Source of the DNA: Mesocricetibacter intestinalis
GTDB taxonomy: Bacteria; Pseudomonadota; Gammaproteobacteria; Enterobacterales; Pasteurellaceae
Length of the DNA stretch: 64,000 nucleotides
Direction of reading: 5' to 3'
Assembly (NCBI RefSeq): GCF_004363295.1
Contig: NZ_SNYQ01000006.1
Location: 1 to 64,000, forward strand
Position 1 is the first letter of the stretch; the number at the start of each line of letters is the position of its first letter. Below are positions 45,031 to 55,655 of this stretch, piece by piece. The position numbers and the translations under genes were made by a program. The notes beneath the pieces were generated by a model, which was given only the letters and a program-made list of their open reading frames with translations, was not told where the DNA came from and did no database searches.

Positions 45031-46455
45031 TTATTTTTTCTTTTTCGCCTTCGGATTCGGTAAATCTGTTACCGAACCTTCGAATACTTCCGCGGCCAAA
45101 CCGACAGATTCGTGTAAGGTCGGATGCGCATGAATGGTTAATGCCAAATCTTCCGCATCACAGCCCATTTCGATGGCTAAACCTATTTCACCCAATAATT
45201 CGCCGCCGTTGGTACCGACGATTGCACCGCCGATCACACGATGAGAATCCTTATCGAAAATCAGCTTCGTCATACCGTCCGCACAATCGGAAGCAATGGC
45301 GCGACCGGAAGCCGCCCAAGGGAATTTAGCCACTTCGTAGTTAATGCCTTCGGCCTTACATTCTTTCTCGGTTTTACCGACCCATGCCACTTCAGGCTCG
45401 GTATAAGCAATGGACGGAATGACTTTAGGATCGAAATAATGTTTCTGTCCCGCAATCACTTCCGCTGCCACATGGCCTTCATGAACCCCTTTATGGGCCA
45501 GCATCGGCTGTCCCACAATATCGCCGATAGCGAAAATATGCGGAACATTGGTGCGCATTTGCTTATCGGTATGGATAAAGCCGCGCTCATCTACCTCCAC
45601 GCCGGCGACATGAGCATCGATCAGTTTGCCGTTCGGAGTACGACCGATGGCCACCAGTACCGCATCATAACGACGGGTTTCATTGGCCGCTTTGCCTTCC
45701 ATAGAAACATAAACACCGTCTTCTTTGGCTTCTACCGCAGTAACCTTAGTTTCTAACAACAGATTGAATTTTTTCTCGATACGTTTGGTATAAATGGCCA
45801 CAATATCTTTATCCGCGGCAGGAATAACCTGATCGAACATTTCCACCACATCGATTTCGGAACCCAGCGCATGATAAACCGTTCCCATTTCCAGGCCGAT
45901 AATACCGCCGCCCATCAAAAGCAGTTTTTTCGGTACTTCTTTCAATGCCAGTGCATCCGTAGAATCCCAGATCCGCGGATCTTCATGAGGAATAAAAGGT
46001 AACTGAATCGGACGAGAACCCGCCGCAATAATGGCATTGTCAAAATTAATGGTAATTTCGCCTTCTTCTCCGGCAACAATTAGGGTATTAGGGCCGGAAA
46101 ACTTACCATAGCCGTTAACCACCTGAACTTTACGCTGTTTCGCCATACCGGCCAAACCGCCGGTAAGCTGGGAAATAACTTTTTCTTTCCAGGCGCGAAT
46201 TTTATCCACATCCGTACTTGGTTCGCCGAATACAATTCCGTGCTGCGCCAAAGCTTTAGCTTCTTCGATAACCTTAGCAACGTGCAATAACGCCTTAGAC
46301 GGAATACAGCCGACGTTCAAACAAACCCCGCCCAATGTAGAATAACGCTCTACGATTACCGTATCCAGCCCCAAATCCGCACAACGGAATGCCGCCGAAT
46401 ATCCTGCAGGGCCGGCACCCAGTACCACAACCTGCGTTTTAATTTCTTTATTCAT
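45031..46455 (-). CDS. lpdA: dihydrolipoamide dehydrogenase (E3)
   Basis: The 474-residue FAD flavoprotein reoxidises lipoamide in pyruvate and 2-oxoglutarate dehydrogenases. The FAD motif GAGPAGYSAAFR is at 14-25, the redox disulfide GGVCLNVGCIPSK near 42-54, the NAD motif LMGGGIIGLEMG near 180-191, and the His-Glu pair is in HAHPTLHES. Length equals E. coli Lpd (474). Last gene of aceE-aceF-lpd, serving the sucB complex in the same window too. Confidence 0.97.
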   Translation of the reverse strand: MNKEIKTQVVVLGAGPAGYSAAFRCADLGLDTVIVERYSTLGGVCLNVGCIPSKALLHVAKVIEEAKALAQHGIVFGEPSTDVDKIRAWKEKVISQLTGGLAGMAKQRKVQVVNGYGKFSGPNTLIVAGEEGEITINFDNAIIAAGSRPIQLPFIPHEDPRIWDSTDALALKEVPKKLLLMGGGIIGLEMGTVYHALGSEIDVVEMFDQVIPAADKDIVAIYTKRIEKKFNLLLETKVTAVEAKEDGVYVSMEGKAANETRRYDAVLVAIGRTPNGKLIDAHVAGVEVDERGFIHTDKQMRTNVPHIFAIGDIVGQPMLAHKGVHEGHVAAEVIAGQKHYFDPKVIPSIAYTEPEVAWVGKTEKECKAEGINYEVAKFPWAASGRAIASDCADGMTKLIFDKDSHRVIGGAIVGTNGGELLGEIGLAIEMGCDAEDLALTIHAHPTLHESVGLAAEVFEGSVTDLPNPKAKKKK

Positions 46456-46513
46456 TCTAACCTCTCTTTAAGGATATGAGGCTATGCTCTCAAGCATACC
46501 CTCATATCTGGGA

Positions 46514-48400
46514 TTACATGACTAAACGACGTAAATCGCTTAACACACCGTTGATAAAGGTAATAAATCTCGCACCGTCGGCGCCGTCGATAACACGGTG
46601 GTCATAGGACAATGACAACGGAAGCATCAGACGAGGGGTAAATTCTTTACCGTTCCATACCGGAGTCATTTCCGATTTGGAAACCCCCAGAATAGCCACT
46701 TCAGGCGCATTTACGATAGGCGTAAAATGGGTTCCGCCGATACCGCCAAGGCTGGAAATCGTAAAGCAGCCGCCCTGCATATCGGAAGCCGTAAGTTTGC
46801 CGGCACGGGCTTTTTTCGAAATTTCCGCCAATTCGCGGGAAAGCTCGATAATACCTTTCTTATTCACATCTCTGAATACAGGTACCACTAAACCGTTCGG
46901 CGTATCTACCGCCACACCGATATTAACGTATTTTTTCAGGGTCAGACGCTGACCGTCTTCAGACAGAGAGCTGTTAAAGCGAGGATAAGCTTCGAGCGCT
47001 TTTGCCGCCGCTTTCATAATAAATACCAATGGAGTGATTTTTACATCCAGTTTCTGTTTTTCCGCCAACTGATTCTGTTCCTTACGGAAGGCTTCCAGAT
47101 TGGTAATATCCGCTTTATCCCATTGGGTAACATGTGGAATCATCACCCAGTTACGATGCAAGTTAGCGCCGGAAATTTTCTGGATACGACCCAATTCCAC
47201 TTCTTCCGTTTCACCAAACTTGCTGAAATCCACTTTCGGCCACGGCAACAGACCTAATCCTGCGCCATTTGCCGCACCGGCCGCCGCCGGCGCAACATTA
47301 CCGCTTTCCACCGCTTTAATCGCCGCCTTAACATAGGCCTGAACGTCTTCTTTCAGAATACGACCTTTGCGTCCGGTTCCCTTAACCTTATCCAAGTTAA
47401 CGCCGAATTCACGCGCCAAACGACGTACTACCGGAGTCGCATGAGCAAATGTGGCGCTTGCAGTTACTTCGTTCTGACTTGCCGAGGCGGTTGCAGCGGC
47501 TGCAGGGGCTGCAGCTGCCGGTGCAGCAGAAGGCTGCTGAGCGGTTGCAGGTGCAGATGGTGCAGGCGCGGCTCCCGCCACTTCAAACCGCATAATCAGT
47601 GAACCTGTGGAAACTTTATCACCGGATTTAATCAGAATTTCTTTTACGGTTCCCGCAAAAGGCGCCGGAACTTCCATAGAAGCCTTATCCCCTTCTACGG
47701 TAATTAATGATTGTTCTTCGGCAATCGTATCGCCAACCTTCACCATGATTTCGGTTACATTAACTTCATCGCCACCGATATCGGGAACATTAACATCTTG
47801 AACCGCACTTTGCGCTGCGGCGGACGGTGCTGCGGCAGCCTGTGCCGCCGGCTGTGTTTCGGCGCCGGCGGTACCCGCAACTTCGAATTTCATAATCAAG
47901 GAACCGGTAGAAACTTTATCGCCGGATTTAATCAGAATTTCTTTCACCGTACCTGCAAAAGGTGCCGGAACCTCCATCGAAGCTTTATCGCCTTCAACGG
48001 TAATCAGCGATTGTTCCGCTTCAACCTTATCACCGATATTCACCATAATTTCGGTTACATTAACTTCATCGCCGCCGATATCAGGTACAAAAACATCGCT
48101 TAAACTGACCGCACTTGGTGCCGCTGCAGCGGCGACCGGCGCTTCTGCCGGTGCGGCAGAAGCGCTGTCTGCGGACTCAAGTACCAGCATCGGAGAACCT
48201 GTGGATACTTTATCTCCGACTTTCACCAATACTTCTTTCACCACGCCGGCTTCCGGTGCCGGAACTTCCATTGAGGCTTTATCACCCTCAACATTGATTA
48301 CGCTTTGATCGACTGCTAGAGTATCGCCGACCTTAACCATCACTTCGGTTACCGTTACTTCATCACCGCCGATATCCGGAATTTGAATTTGTTTTGACAT
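46514..48400 (-). CDS. aceF: pyruvate dehydrogenase E2, dihydrolipoyl acetyltransferase, three lipoyl domains
   Basis: The 628-residue core subunit has three lipoyl domains in tandem, each with the lipoylation site [11 protein letters not shown], joined by Ala/Pro-rich flexible linkers. These are followed by a peripheral-subunit-binding domain ([20 protein letters not shown], about 325-360) and a catalytic domain ending with [15 protein letters not shown]. Repeats two and three are nearly identical, including at DNA level around 47600-48080. Two exact uptake signals lie in the linker-coding DNA (47802, 48108), where sequence constraint is weak. Confidence 0.96.
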   Translation of the reverse strand: MSKQIQIPDIGGDEVTVTEVMVKVGDTLAVDQSVINVEGDKASMEVPAPEAGVVKEVLVKVGDKVSTGSPMLVLESADSASAAPAEAPVAAAAAPSAVSLSDVFVPDIGGDEVNVTEIMVNIGDKVEAEQSLITVEGDKASMEVPAPFAGTVKEILIKSGDKVSTGSLIMKFEVAGTAGAETQPAAQAAAAPSAAAQSAVQDVNVPDIGGDEVNVTEIMVKVGDTIAEEQSLITVEGDKASMEVPAPFAGTVKEILIKSGDKVSTGSLIMRFEVAGAAPAPSAPATAQQPSAAPAAAAPAAAATASASQNEVTASATFAHATPVVRRLAREFGVNLDKVKGTGRKGRILKEDVQAYVKAAIKAVESGNVAPAAAGAANGAGLGLLPWPKVDFSKFGETEEVELGRIQKISGANLHRNWVMIPHVTQWDKADITNLEAFRKEQNQLAEKQKLDVKITPLVFIMKAAAKALEAYPRFNSSLSEDGQRLTLKKYVNIGVAVDTPNGLVVPVFRDVNKKGIIELSRELAEISKKARAGKLTASDMQGGCFTISSLGGIGGTHFTPIVNAPEVAILGVSKSEMTPVWNGKEFTPRLMLPLSLSYDHRVIDGADGARFITFINGVLSDLRRLVM

Positions 48401-48418
48401 TATTGATTTCCCCGTTAA

Positions 48419-51079
48419 TTATGCGTAGAGCGGATTAATTTTATCTGCGTTAATGCCGTATTTTGCAATTGCATCGGCAACCGCTTGCTTATCAACAGAA
48501 CCTTGTTTCACTAACTCGGTTAACGCTGCAACAACTACATAATGCGCATTAACTTCAAAGTGTTCGCGTAAATTATCACGGCTGTCGGAACGACCGAAAC
48601 CGTCGGTACCTAATACGCGATAGCTTTGTGCAGGAATATAAGCACGCACCTGATCAGCGAACAGTTTCATATAATCCGTTGCGGCAATTGCAGGCGCATC
48701 GTTCATTACCTGAGCGATATAAGATACGCGAGCCTCCGCATTAGGGTGCAAGAAGTTATAACGTTCCGCGTCCGCGCCTTCGCGAGCCAATTCGGTAAAT
48801 GAAGTAACGCTATAAACATCGGAAGTTACGCCGTATTCGTCGGCTAAGATTTTCGCCGCTTCACGCACATGACGTAAAATCGCACCTGAGCCCATTAACT
48901 GAACTTTAGCTTTACCCTGACCGGTAACGGTTTCGAATTTATAGATACCTTTACGGATACCTTCTTCGGCACCTTTCGGCATTGCCGGCTGTTCATAGGT
49001 TTCGTTTAATGTGGTGATGTAGTAATACACATCTTCCTGTTCCGGACCGTACATACGACGTACACCGTCCTGAATAATTACAGGTACCTCAAAGGCAAAG
49101 GCCGGATCATAAGAAATACAGTTCGGAATGGTTAAAGACTGAATATGGCTGTGGCCGTCTTCATGCTGTAACCCTTCACCGTTCAGAGTCGTACGACCTG
49201 AGGTTCCGCCGATCATAAAACCGCGCGCACGCTGGTCGCCTGCCGCCCACATTAAATCGCCGACGCGCTGGAAGCCGAACATCGAATAGTAAACAAAGAA
49301 CGGAATCATAGGCACATCGTTGGTTGAATAAGAGGTGGCCGCCGCTAACCATGAAGAGGTCGCCCCTAATTCGTTAATACCTTCCTGCAATACCTGACCG
49401 TCGCTGGCTTCACGATAATAAGCCACCTGTTCGCGATCCTGCGGAGTATAGTTCTGGCCGTGCGGGTTATAGATACCAATTTGACGGAATAAACCTTCCA
49501 TACCGAAAGTACGGGCTTCATCCGCAATAATAGGCACAATATGTTTACCCACGGATTTATCTTTTAACAGCACGTTCAATGAACGTACAAAAGCCATAGT
49601 GGTTGAAATCGGACGGGACTGCGCTTCAAACAACTGAGCGAATTCCTCTAAGGCCGGTACTTCAAAGTTCTGAGAGAAACGCGGCGAACGAGTCGGCAAG
49701 TAACCGTTTAGGGCCTGACGACGTTCGTGTAAATATTTATACTCTTCGGAACCTTCGGCAAATTTCACATAAGGCAGTTTTTCGATATCCGCATCGGAAA
49801 CTTCGATATTAAAGCGATCACGTACGTGTTTAACGCCCGACATATCCATTTTCTTAACCTGGTGAGCGATATTCTTACCTTCTGCGGAATCGCCCATACC
49901 ATAACCTTTAATGGTTTTAAGCAATAATACCACCGGTTTATCCTTCACCTGTTTCGCTTTATTGAAAGCGGCGAAGACTTTCAGCGGATCATGACCGCCG
50001 CGGTTTAAGGCCCAGATTTCATCATCGGTCATTTCAGCGACTAATGCGGCAGTCTCCGGATAACGGCCGAAGAAATGTTCGCGCACATAAGCGCCGTCTT
50101 TTGATTTGAAGGTCTGATAGTCGCCGTCTACTACTTCCATCATTAACTGCAGAAGTTTGCCTGAAGTATCGCGCTGTAACAGGCGATCCCAACGACGACC
50201 CCAAATAACTTTGATAACTTCCCAACCGGCACCGTTAAACAGGCCTTCTAATTCCTGAATAATCTTACCATTACCGGTAACCGGGCCGTCCAAACGTTGC
50301 AAGTTACAGTTAATTACAAATACCAGGTTGTCCAGTTTCTCACGAGCGGCAAAAGAAATCGCACCGCGGGATTCCACTTCGTCCATTTCACCGTCGCCCA
50401 AGAAAGCATAAACGGTTTGATCCGCCGTATCTTTCAATCCGCGGTTATGTAAATATTTCAGGAAACGCGCCTGATAAATGGCATTAATCGGACCTAATCC
50501 CATAGATACGGTCGGGAACTGCCAGAATTCAGGCATTAATTTAGGGTGTGGATAAGAAGACAGGCCTTTACCATGCACTTCTTGACGGAAATTATCCAAC
50601 TGTTCTTCGCTTAAACGACCTTCAAGGAAAGCACGAGCATAGATTCCCGGAGAAATATGTCCCTGGAAGAAAACTAAATCGCCGCCGTTCTTTTCGGTAC
50701 GGGCTTTAAATAAATGGTTAAAACAGACTTCGTAAATTGTCGCCGAAGACTGATAAGATGACATATGACCACCCAGCTCCAAATCTTTTTTGGAGGCGCG
50801 TAACACCATCATAATGGCATTCCAACGAATCGCACCGCGAATACGGCGCTCTAAATCAAGATTACCGGGATAATTAGGTTCTTCCGAAGTCGGAATTGTA
50901 TTGATGTAGTCGGTTTTGCTACCGCTAGGCAATGAAACCGCATTGGCGCGCGCATGCTGCATTAATTCTTCAATAATAAACTGCGCTCTTTCTACCCCTT
51001 CCTCGCGGATGACAGAATCAATCGCCGCCAGCCAATCATTGGTTTCAATTGGATCTACGTCATGAACCATTTTTGACAT
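48419..51079 (-). CDS. aceE: pyruvate dehydrogenase E1 component
   Basis: The 886-residue homodimeric E1 decarboxylates pyruvate with thiamine diphosphate and loads the acetyl group on AceF. The ThDP motif GDGEMDE...N is in FLGDGEMDEVESRGAI through NCNLQRLDGPV. Length equals E. coli AceE (887). First gene of the operon; the pdhR repressor that precedes it in enterobacteria is missing here, a porin being the next gene. ATG follows AAAAGGAAAAG. Confidence 0.97.
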   Translation of the reverse strand: MSKMVHDVDPIETNDWLAAIDSVIREEGVERAQFIIEELMQHARANAVSLPSGSKTDYINTIPTSEEPNYPGNLDLERRIRGAIRWNAIMMVLRASKKDLELGGHMSSYQSSATIYEVCFNHLFKARTEKNGGDLVFFQGHISPGIYARAFLEGRLSEEQLDNFRQEVHGKGLSSYPHPKLMPEFWQFPTVSMGLGPINAIYQARFLKYLHNRGLKDTADQTVYAFLGDGEMDEVESRGAISFAAREKLDNLVFVINCNLQRLDGPVTGNGKIIQELEGLFNGAGWEVIKVIWGRRWDRLLQRDTSGKLLQLMMEVVDGDYQTFKSKDGAYVREHFFGRYPETAALVAEMTDDEIWALNRGGHDPLKVFAAFNKAKQVKDKPVVLLLKTIKGYGMGDSAEGKNIAHQVKKMDMSGVKHVRDRFNIEVSDADIEKLPYVKFAEGSEEYKYLHERRQALNGYLPTRSPRFSQNFEVPALEEFAQLFEAQSRPISTTMAFVRSLNVLLKDKSVGKHIVPIIADEARTFGMEGLFRQIGIYNPHGQNYTPQDREQVAYYREASDGQVLQEGINELGATSSWLAAATSYSTNDVPMIPFFVYYSMFGFQRVGDLMWAAGDQRARGFMIGGTSGRTTLNGEGLQHEDGHSHIQSLTIPNCISYDPAFAFEVPVIIQDGVRRMYGPEQEDVYYYITTLNETYEQPAMPKGAEEGIRKGIYKFETVTGQGKAKVQLMGSGAILRHVREAAKILADEYGVTSDVYSVTSFTELAREGADAERYNFLHPNAEARVSYIAQVMNDAPAIAATDYMKLFADQVRAYIPAQSYRVLGTDGFGRSDSRDNLREHFEVNAHYVVVAALTELVKQGSVDKQAVADAIAKYGINADKINPLYA

Positions 51080-51546
51080 AATCTTTTCCTTTTATAAGTT
51101 AATAAATTACGTTTAACCTCGATAACAAAATTAAACACCGAACAGTTGATAAACAGGTTTAAAATAATGCTGAATGTTTCAAAATAATCATTCACATATT
51201 TTTAACAAATTGTACAAATTTTATTAGATTTTTTGAAGCAAAGATAGTAAATTCTGAACAAACACAGCCAATAGTCTATTTTTTAAACTAAAAAAACCGA
51301 TCCAGATCAATCTTTGCTTAGTAAAACTTTCGGAAAAACAACCGCACTTTTATGCGCTGCAAATATTGTAATCCCAAGGCGTCCTATTTTAAATGGTCAA
51401 CTCAATAAAATCCCTTGCTTTTACCCGGCATTTATTAGGCATACGACCGAATCCGCCTTAGCGAGGTTAACCATTGTTCAAGCTTTTCCGCCACTAAAAA
51501 AAGCCGTTCAAAGAACGGCTTTATTAAATTACCTAAACATAGGAAA
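51080..51546. other. aceE upstream region and porin terminator
   Basis: No gene seen. A possible aceE promoter on the minus strand is TTGGCT, 16 bp, TACTAT (about 51270-51243), giving a long leader. Near 51297-51310 the minus strand reads TTGATCTGGATCGG, matching 8 of 10 bases of the FNR consensus TTGAT-N4-ATCAA. An uptake signal lies at 51341. The porin terminator is at 51493-51522. An open frame over 51314-51550 crosses the terminator and is not credible. Confidence 0.45.
51493..51522 (-). terminator. terminator of the porin gene
   Basis: A perfect 10-bp stem (AAAGCCGTTC with GAACGGCTTT, loop AAA) is followed on the minus strand by a run of T. Confidence 0.9.
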
Positions 51547-52608
51547 TTAGAAGAATACGCGTAAACCTACACCGTAAACATTATCTTTTTCAGTTTCGGC
51601 GCCATCTGCAAATTTATCGCGCTGATGTGTGTATTGAACATAGGTTACAACGTTTTTATGTAATTTATAGTCGATACCGGCAATATAACGGTTAGTTACA
51701 TCACGACCGTCAGTACCGTCTTTCTTAGCATCTAAACGTTCCCACTGACCGTATAGACGTGAAGGTTCAATTACACGGTAGCCCACATCAACTAAAGAAT
51801 AACGGCCTTTTACTGTAGGCTCATTGCTGAAACGTTCTTCATATTTGTCTTTGTACTGACCGTAGCTTAAGCCTAAATCGAACGGACCGTAGTTATAACC
51901 AACATGTCCGACCCAAACGGTCTTTTTAAATGCTGATTCGCTGGTACCGATTGCATCATATCTATCCTGGCTGAATACTGCGCCAAAGTTTAATTTCTGA
52001 TCCTGATCGATATCATAGTTATAGAATGCAGTTACCGCATAACCGTTTTTATAGTTAGCTTTATCATTAACTTCTCTGTCTGAATCACCGAACAGATAAT
52101 CTAAACCGAAGCTGAAGCCGTTCCATTCGGCAGAACGGAATTTCACGGATTTATCACTGCGAGTAGTTAACGGATTTAAATCGCCACTACCGTAGTATGC
52201 AGCATCCTGTACGATATCATCGGCGTTGGTTGTATGACGACCGAAGCTTAATTTACCGATATCCTGATGAGCGATACCAGCATATAATTCACGGGTTGTA
52301 GGGCTACCGAACTTACTGTTTGCAGTAGCTTCTTTATTTGTTTTAGTATTGTCTTTATCTTCAAAACGTAACTGATAACCGGCGAAAGCGGATAAACCGT
52401 TACCTAAATCCTGACTGGCTTTAATATAAACACGAGAACCGTCGTTAACTAAATCGCCGCGCTGATCGTTACCCATTTTACCTAAATAGGCACGGAAAGA
52501 ACCGCTTAATTCAACTTTAGCGCCGTCCTGTTCATATACGACCGCTGCGTTTGCTGAAGTTGCCGCCATAGCTGCAACTGCTAGTGCTACTAATGTCTTT
52601 TTCATCAT
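51547..52608 (-). CDS. general porin, P2/OmpH type
   Basis: The 353-residue outer-membrane porin has a signal peptide (cut after SANA, near residue 21), opens AAVVYEQDGAKVELSGSFRAYLG and ends in the aromatic barrel signature YGVGLRVFF. The alternating strand pattern and family features (GRHTTNADD, YVQYTHQRDK) are those of trimeric P2/OmpH porins of Pasteurellaceae, the main sieve for small solutes. The start may be either of two tandem ATG codons; AAGGA lies 6 nt before the first. Strong codon bias. Confidence 0.93.
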   Translation of the reverse strand: MMKKTLVALAVAAMAATSANAAVVYEQDGAKVELSGSFRAYLGKMGNDQRGDLVNDGSRVYIKASQDLGNGLSAFAGYQLRFEDKDNTKTNKEATANSKFGSPTTRELYAGIAHQDIGKLSFGRHTTNADDIVQDAAYYGSGDLNPLTTRSDKSVKFRSAEWNGFSFGLDYLFGDSDREVNDKANYKNGYAVTAFYNYDIDQDQKLNFGAVFSQDRYDAIGTSESAFKKTVWVGHVGYNYGPFDLGLSYGQYKDKYEERFSNEPTVKGRYSLVDVGYRVIEPSRLYGQWERLDAKKDGTDGRDVTNRYIAGIDYKLHKNVVTYVQYTHQRDKFADGAETEKDNVYGVGLRVFF

Positions 52609-52995
52609 GATAATTCCTTGTTTCAGAATTTTGTTTATTTTATAAAGTCTGAACTTTCTTAAACTGAGAATGTCAAACTCCGCCCTCTAAGCGAGCTTAA
52701 TCTTGCCAAAGAAACAGACGCCCGTCAATAAGGGAACTCCGTTCCCCCTCAGGAATTTTAGTGATCCAGATCACAATTTTTAGATAAATCGCTCTTTATT
52801 CCTCTTTTGATTGAACTTTATACAAAATGCCGCATGTAGCATCTATTGATAGAATAAAAATTTATACAAGAATCCTTCCTATATTTCTTAGGGTTATTAA
52901 AAGCCCGATGCAAGGCAGTTTGTTATTGCATCTTATCGACAAATACCCTACTATTACTCTCAACTATTTTAGTCCCTGCCGAAAAGGAAGCCCCG
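52609..52995. other. divergent control region of porin and tehB
   Basis: No gene seen. It holds a strong CRP-like palindrome (52760-52775). Toward the porin on the minus strand TTGACA (about 52675) and TATAAA (about 52638) are too far apart for one promoter, so the porin promoter is not fixed. Toward tehB, TATACA (about 52820) is a possible -10, which would put the CRP site about 65 bp upstream of its start. A short frame at 52827-53021 overlaps tehB and lacks support. Confidence 0.45.
52757..52778. promoter_or_regulatory. CRP binding site
   Basis: AGTGA-TCCAGA-TCACA matches the CRP core (TGTGA-N6-TCACA) at 9 of 10 bases, with T-rich and A/T-rich flanks as in strong sites. It lies between divergent porin and tehB genes. 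Site is convincing; which gene it serves is open. Confidence 0.65.
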
Positions 52996-53856
52996 ATGGA
53001 AAATCAACTGATCTGCTATAAGAGAATGCCGGTCTGGCATAAAGACAGCCTGCCGCAAATGTTTCAGGAAAAGCACAATACCAAAATCGGTACCTGGGCG
53101 AAAATCACCCTGCTGCAAGGTAAATTAAAATTCTACCGCTTAGATGAAGAAGGAAATATTCTGTCCGAGCATATTTTTGATGCAAAACAAGAAACGCCCT
53201 TTGTCGAACCCCAGTGCTGGCATAAGGTGGAACCCCTGAGTGAAGATCTGGCATGCTATCTCGAATTCTATTGCCGGAAAGAAGATTATTTCAGTAAAAA
53301 ATATAATATGACCCCCACTCACTCGGAAGTGAAGCAAGCCGCAACCCTGATTGCGCCTTGTAAGGTGCTTGATTTGGGCTGCGGACAGGGACGCAATTCC
53401 CTGTATTTAAGCTTGGCGGGCTATGAGGTTACTTCCTGGGATCATAATGCTAACAGCATCGCTTTTCTATCCGATACGGCGCAAAAGGAAAATCTGAAAA
53501 TTCAAACCGCTCTTTATGATATTAACCGGGCCGATATCCGCGAGAATTACGATTTTATCCTGTCCACCGTGGTCTTTATGTTCCTGAACCCGCAGGCGGT
53601 ACCGGCCATTATCGAAAATATGCAGGCCCATACCAATTCAGGCGGCTATAATTTAATCGTCGCCGCCATGTCTACCGAGGATGTTCCCTGCCCTCTGGCC
53701 TTTTCTTTTACCTTCAAACAAAATGAGCTGAAAGAATATTACCGAGATTGGGAGCTGATTAAATATAATGAAGAAATGGGTGAATTACATAAAACCGATG
53801 AAAAGGGCAATCGTATCCGAATGAAATTCGTTACTATGCTGGCACGGAAAAAATAA
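52996..53856 (+). CDS. tehB: TehB, tellurite-resistance SAM-dependent methyltransferase
   Basis: The 286-residue protein has the two-part plan of Haemophilus TehB: an N-terminal cupin-like domain (about 1-95, YKRMPVWHKDSLP, CWHKVEPL) and a class I methyltransferase with motif I VLDLGCGQGRNS (124-135). E. coli TehB lacks the first domain. In Haemophilus it supports tellurite and oxidant resistance and haem use. The natural substrate is not settled. ATG follows AAGGAAG. No tehA is adjacent. Confidence 0.93.
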   Translation: MENQLICYKRMPVWHKDSLPQMFQEKHNTKIGTWAKITLLQGKLKFYRLDEEGNILSEHIFDAKQETPFVEPQCWHKVEPLSEDLACYLEFYCRKEDYFSKKYNMTPTHSEVKQAATLIAPCKVLDLGCGQGRNSLYLSLAGYEVTSWDHNANSIAFLSDTAQKENLKIQTALYDINRADIRENYDFILSTVVFMFLNPQAVPAIIENMQAHTNSGGYNLIVAAMSTEDVPCPLAFSFTFKQNELKEYYRDWELIKYNEEMGELHKTDEKGNRIRMKFVTMLARKK

Positions 53857-53884
53857 CCCGCTCTGGGGCGCAGGGCCGCCCCGC

Positions 53885-54940
53885 TTAAAGTACCGATACC
53901 GCCTTAATTTGTGCATAAATCTGTTGCCCCCTTTGCAACCCCAACTCTTCGCAGGACCATCGGCTCACACTGGCCCAAATTTTCTGTTCGCCGATACGGA
54001 TTTCAATCTCGCTATGATCCTCAAATGCCTTAATCTCGCTGATTATCCCGCTCAGAATATTACGAATACTGGTTTTTTCAGCAATATTCAGCGCAATGGA
54101 CACATCGGAGCTATAAATCCGAATACGTACTTTTTGACCGATTTCGCCCGGCACCGCTTTTACCCAAAGCGGCTGCGTACCGAGCTGAAGAGCGGTCATT
54201 TTGTAAGCAATATTTTGAGTTGAAATAGGTAACGAAAGTACCGCACTTTGCTCACTTTGGGTTTTCCAAGGTGCAAGTAACTCGCCCTGCCACAGATTCT
54301 CCAAGCTATCAAAAGCTTTTACCTTACCATTATCCAGCAGTACAACCCGCTCCGCCAACCGGAACAGTTCGTCCAGACTGTGGGTTACATATAAAATCGG
54401 AATATTGATCTGCTCCGATAATTTATCCAGATAGCTCAGTAATTCTCTTTTGCGCGGTAAATCCAAAGCGGAAAGCGGCTCGTCCATTAGCAACATTTCC
54501 GGATTGGTCAGTAAAGCCCGTCCGATAGCCACCCGCTGCTTTTCACCGCCGGACAGGGTCTGCGGATAGCGCTTCAGTAAATGGCCTATGCCTAACAGTT
54601 CCACAATATGCTCGAATTCCGCCCGCTGAAATTTTTTTATGCCGTAGCCTAAATTACCCTGCACATTGTAATGGGGAAATAAACGCGCATCCTGAAATAC
54701 ATAACCCATACGGCGTAAATTTGGCGGCAACCAGATTTTCTGCGCCCTATCCACCAAAGTACGTCCGTTTAAGCGAATGAATCCTTCATCAGGACGAATC
54801 AGTCCGCCAACCAGATTAATCAATGAAGACTTACCGGAACCGGATAACCCGAACAGCCCGGTAATTCCCTTGCCGGGAATCTTTAAATCGACGCTTAACC
54901 CTAATTGACCGAGTTGCTTTTTAAGCTTAATCTCTAACAT
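53885..54940 (-). CDS. modC: molybdate ABC transporter ATP-binding protein
   Basis: The 351-residue ATPase has Walker [10 protein letters not shown] (about 31-39), signature LSGGEKQR, Walker [12 protein letters not shown] and a C-terminal molybdate-binding (Mop-like) domain (about 290-350) that regulates transport. It powers molybdate import with ModAB. Its start overlaps modB by 14 bp. An uptake signal and one variant (54188, 54240) fall in the linker region. Confidence 0.95.
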   Translation of the reverse strand: MLEIKLKKQLGQLGLSVDLKIPGKGITGLFGLSGSGKSSLINLVGGLIRPDEGFIRLNGRTLVDRAQKIWLPPNLRRMGYVFQDARLFPHYNVQGNLGYGIKKFQRAEFEHIVELLGIGHLLKRYPQTLSGGEKQRVAIGRALLTNPEMLLMDEPLSALDLPRKRELLSYLDKLSEQINIPILYVTHSLDELFRLAERVVLLDNGKVKAFDSLENLWQGELLAPWKTQSEQSAVLSLPISTQNIAYKMTALQLGTQPLWVKAVPGEIGQKVRIRIYSSDVSIALNIAEKTSIRNILSGIISEIKAFEDHSEIEIRIGEQKIWASVSRWSCEELGLQRGQQIYAQIKAVSVL

Positions 54941-55655
54941 CGCGCTGCCCCAGTTTTTTCTGCGTATATTTTGCCAGCCATTCGGACAGCAATAATGAAA
55001 CCAATGAAATCAGAATTGCAATCAAACACAAGCGCGCCGCCGCGCTTTCCGCATTGGGCGTTTCGATAAAGCTATACATGGCCAAGGGAATGGTCTGGGT
55101 AACATTCGGAATATTGGAAACGAAGGTAATCGTCGAACCGAACTCGCCGAGAGAACGGGCAAATCCCAAAATCACCCCGGCTAAAATCCCCGGCAACGAC
55201 AGCGGCAAAGTAATGGTGAAAAATACCCGAACCGGAGAGGCGCCCAGCGTTCTCGCCGCCTGCTCCAACTTGAAATCGACACTTTCCAGCGCCAAACGAA
55301 TAGCGCGCACGACCAAGGGAAAGGCCACAATAGCGGAAGCGAGCGCCGCACCGTACCAGCTGAAACCGAAACTGAAATCAAACCATTGCAGCAAATATTT
55401 GCCGATAGCGCCGTTGCGTCCCATAATGATCAATAATAAGTAGCCGATCACCACCGGCGGCAATACCAGGGGAAGATGTACAATACCGTCCAGCAGGGAT
55501 TTGCCGCGAAAATTTTTGCGTGCCAGTAACCAGGCGACCAAAACGGCAAAGGGCAAACTGACCGACATCGCCACTAACGCTACCTTAATACTAAGTAATA
55601 CGGCGTTAATTTCCGATGCTGATAAGCGAAAATATTCAACTAATGAAGCTAACAT
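54927..55655 (-). CDS. modB: molybdate ABC transporter permease
   Basis: The 242-residue inner-membrane permease has about five or six spans and the EAA loop ([24 protein letters not shown]) that contacts ModC. Order modA-modB-modC matches E. coli, though a 129-bp gap with A/T-rich sequence separates modA from modB. It overlaps modC. Confidence 0.95.
   Translation of the reverse strand: MLASLVEYFRLSASEINAVLLSIKVALVAMSVSLPFAVLVAWLLARKNFRGKSLLDGIVHLPLVLPPVVIGYLLLIIMGRNGAIGKYLLQWFDFSFGFSWYGAALASAIVAFPLVVRAIRLALESVDFKLEQAARTLGASPVRVFFTITLPLSLPGILAGVILGFARSLGEFGSTITFVSNIPNVTQTIPLAMYSFIETPNAESAAARLCLIAILISLVSLLLSEWLAKYTQKKLGQRDVRD

Noticed and set aside
51314-51550. A 78-residue open frame between aceE and the porin
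   Set aside because: It crosses an uptake signal and the porin terminator, has no ribosome site and no recognisable protein features.
52827-53021. A 64-residue frame upstream of and overlapping tehB
   Set aside because: No ribosome site, out of frame with tehB, composition unlike a protein; treated as the tehB leader.
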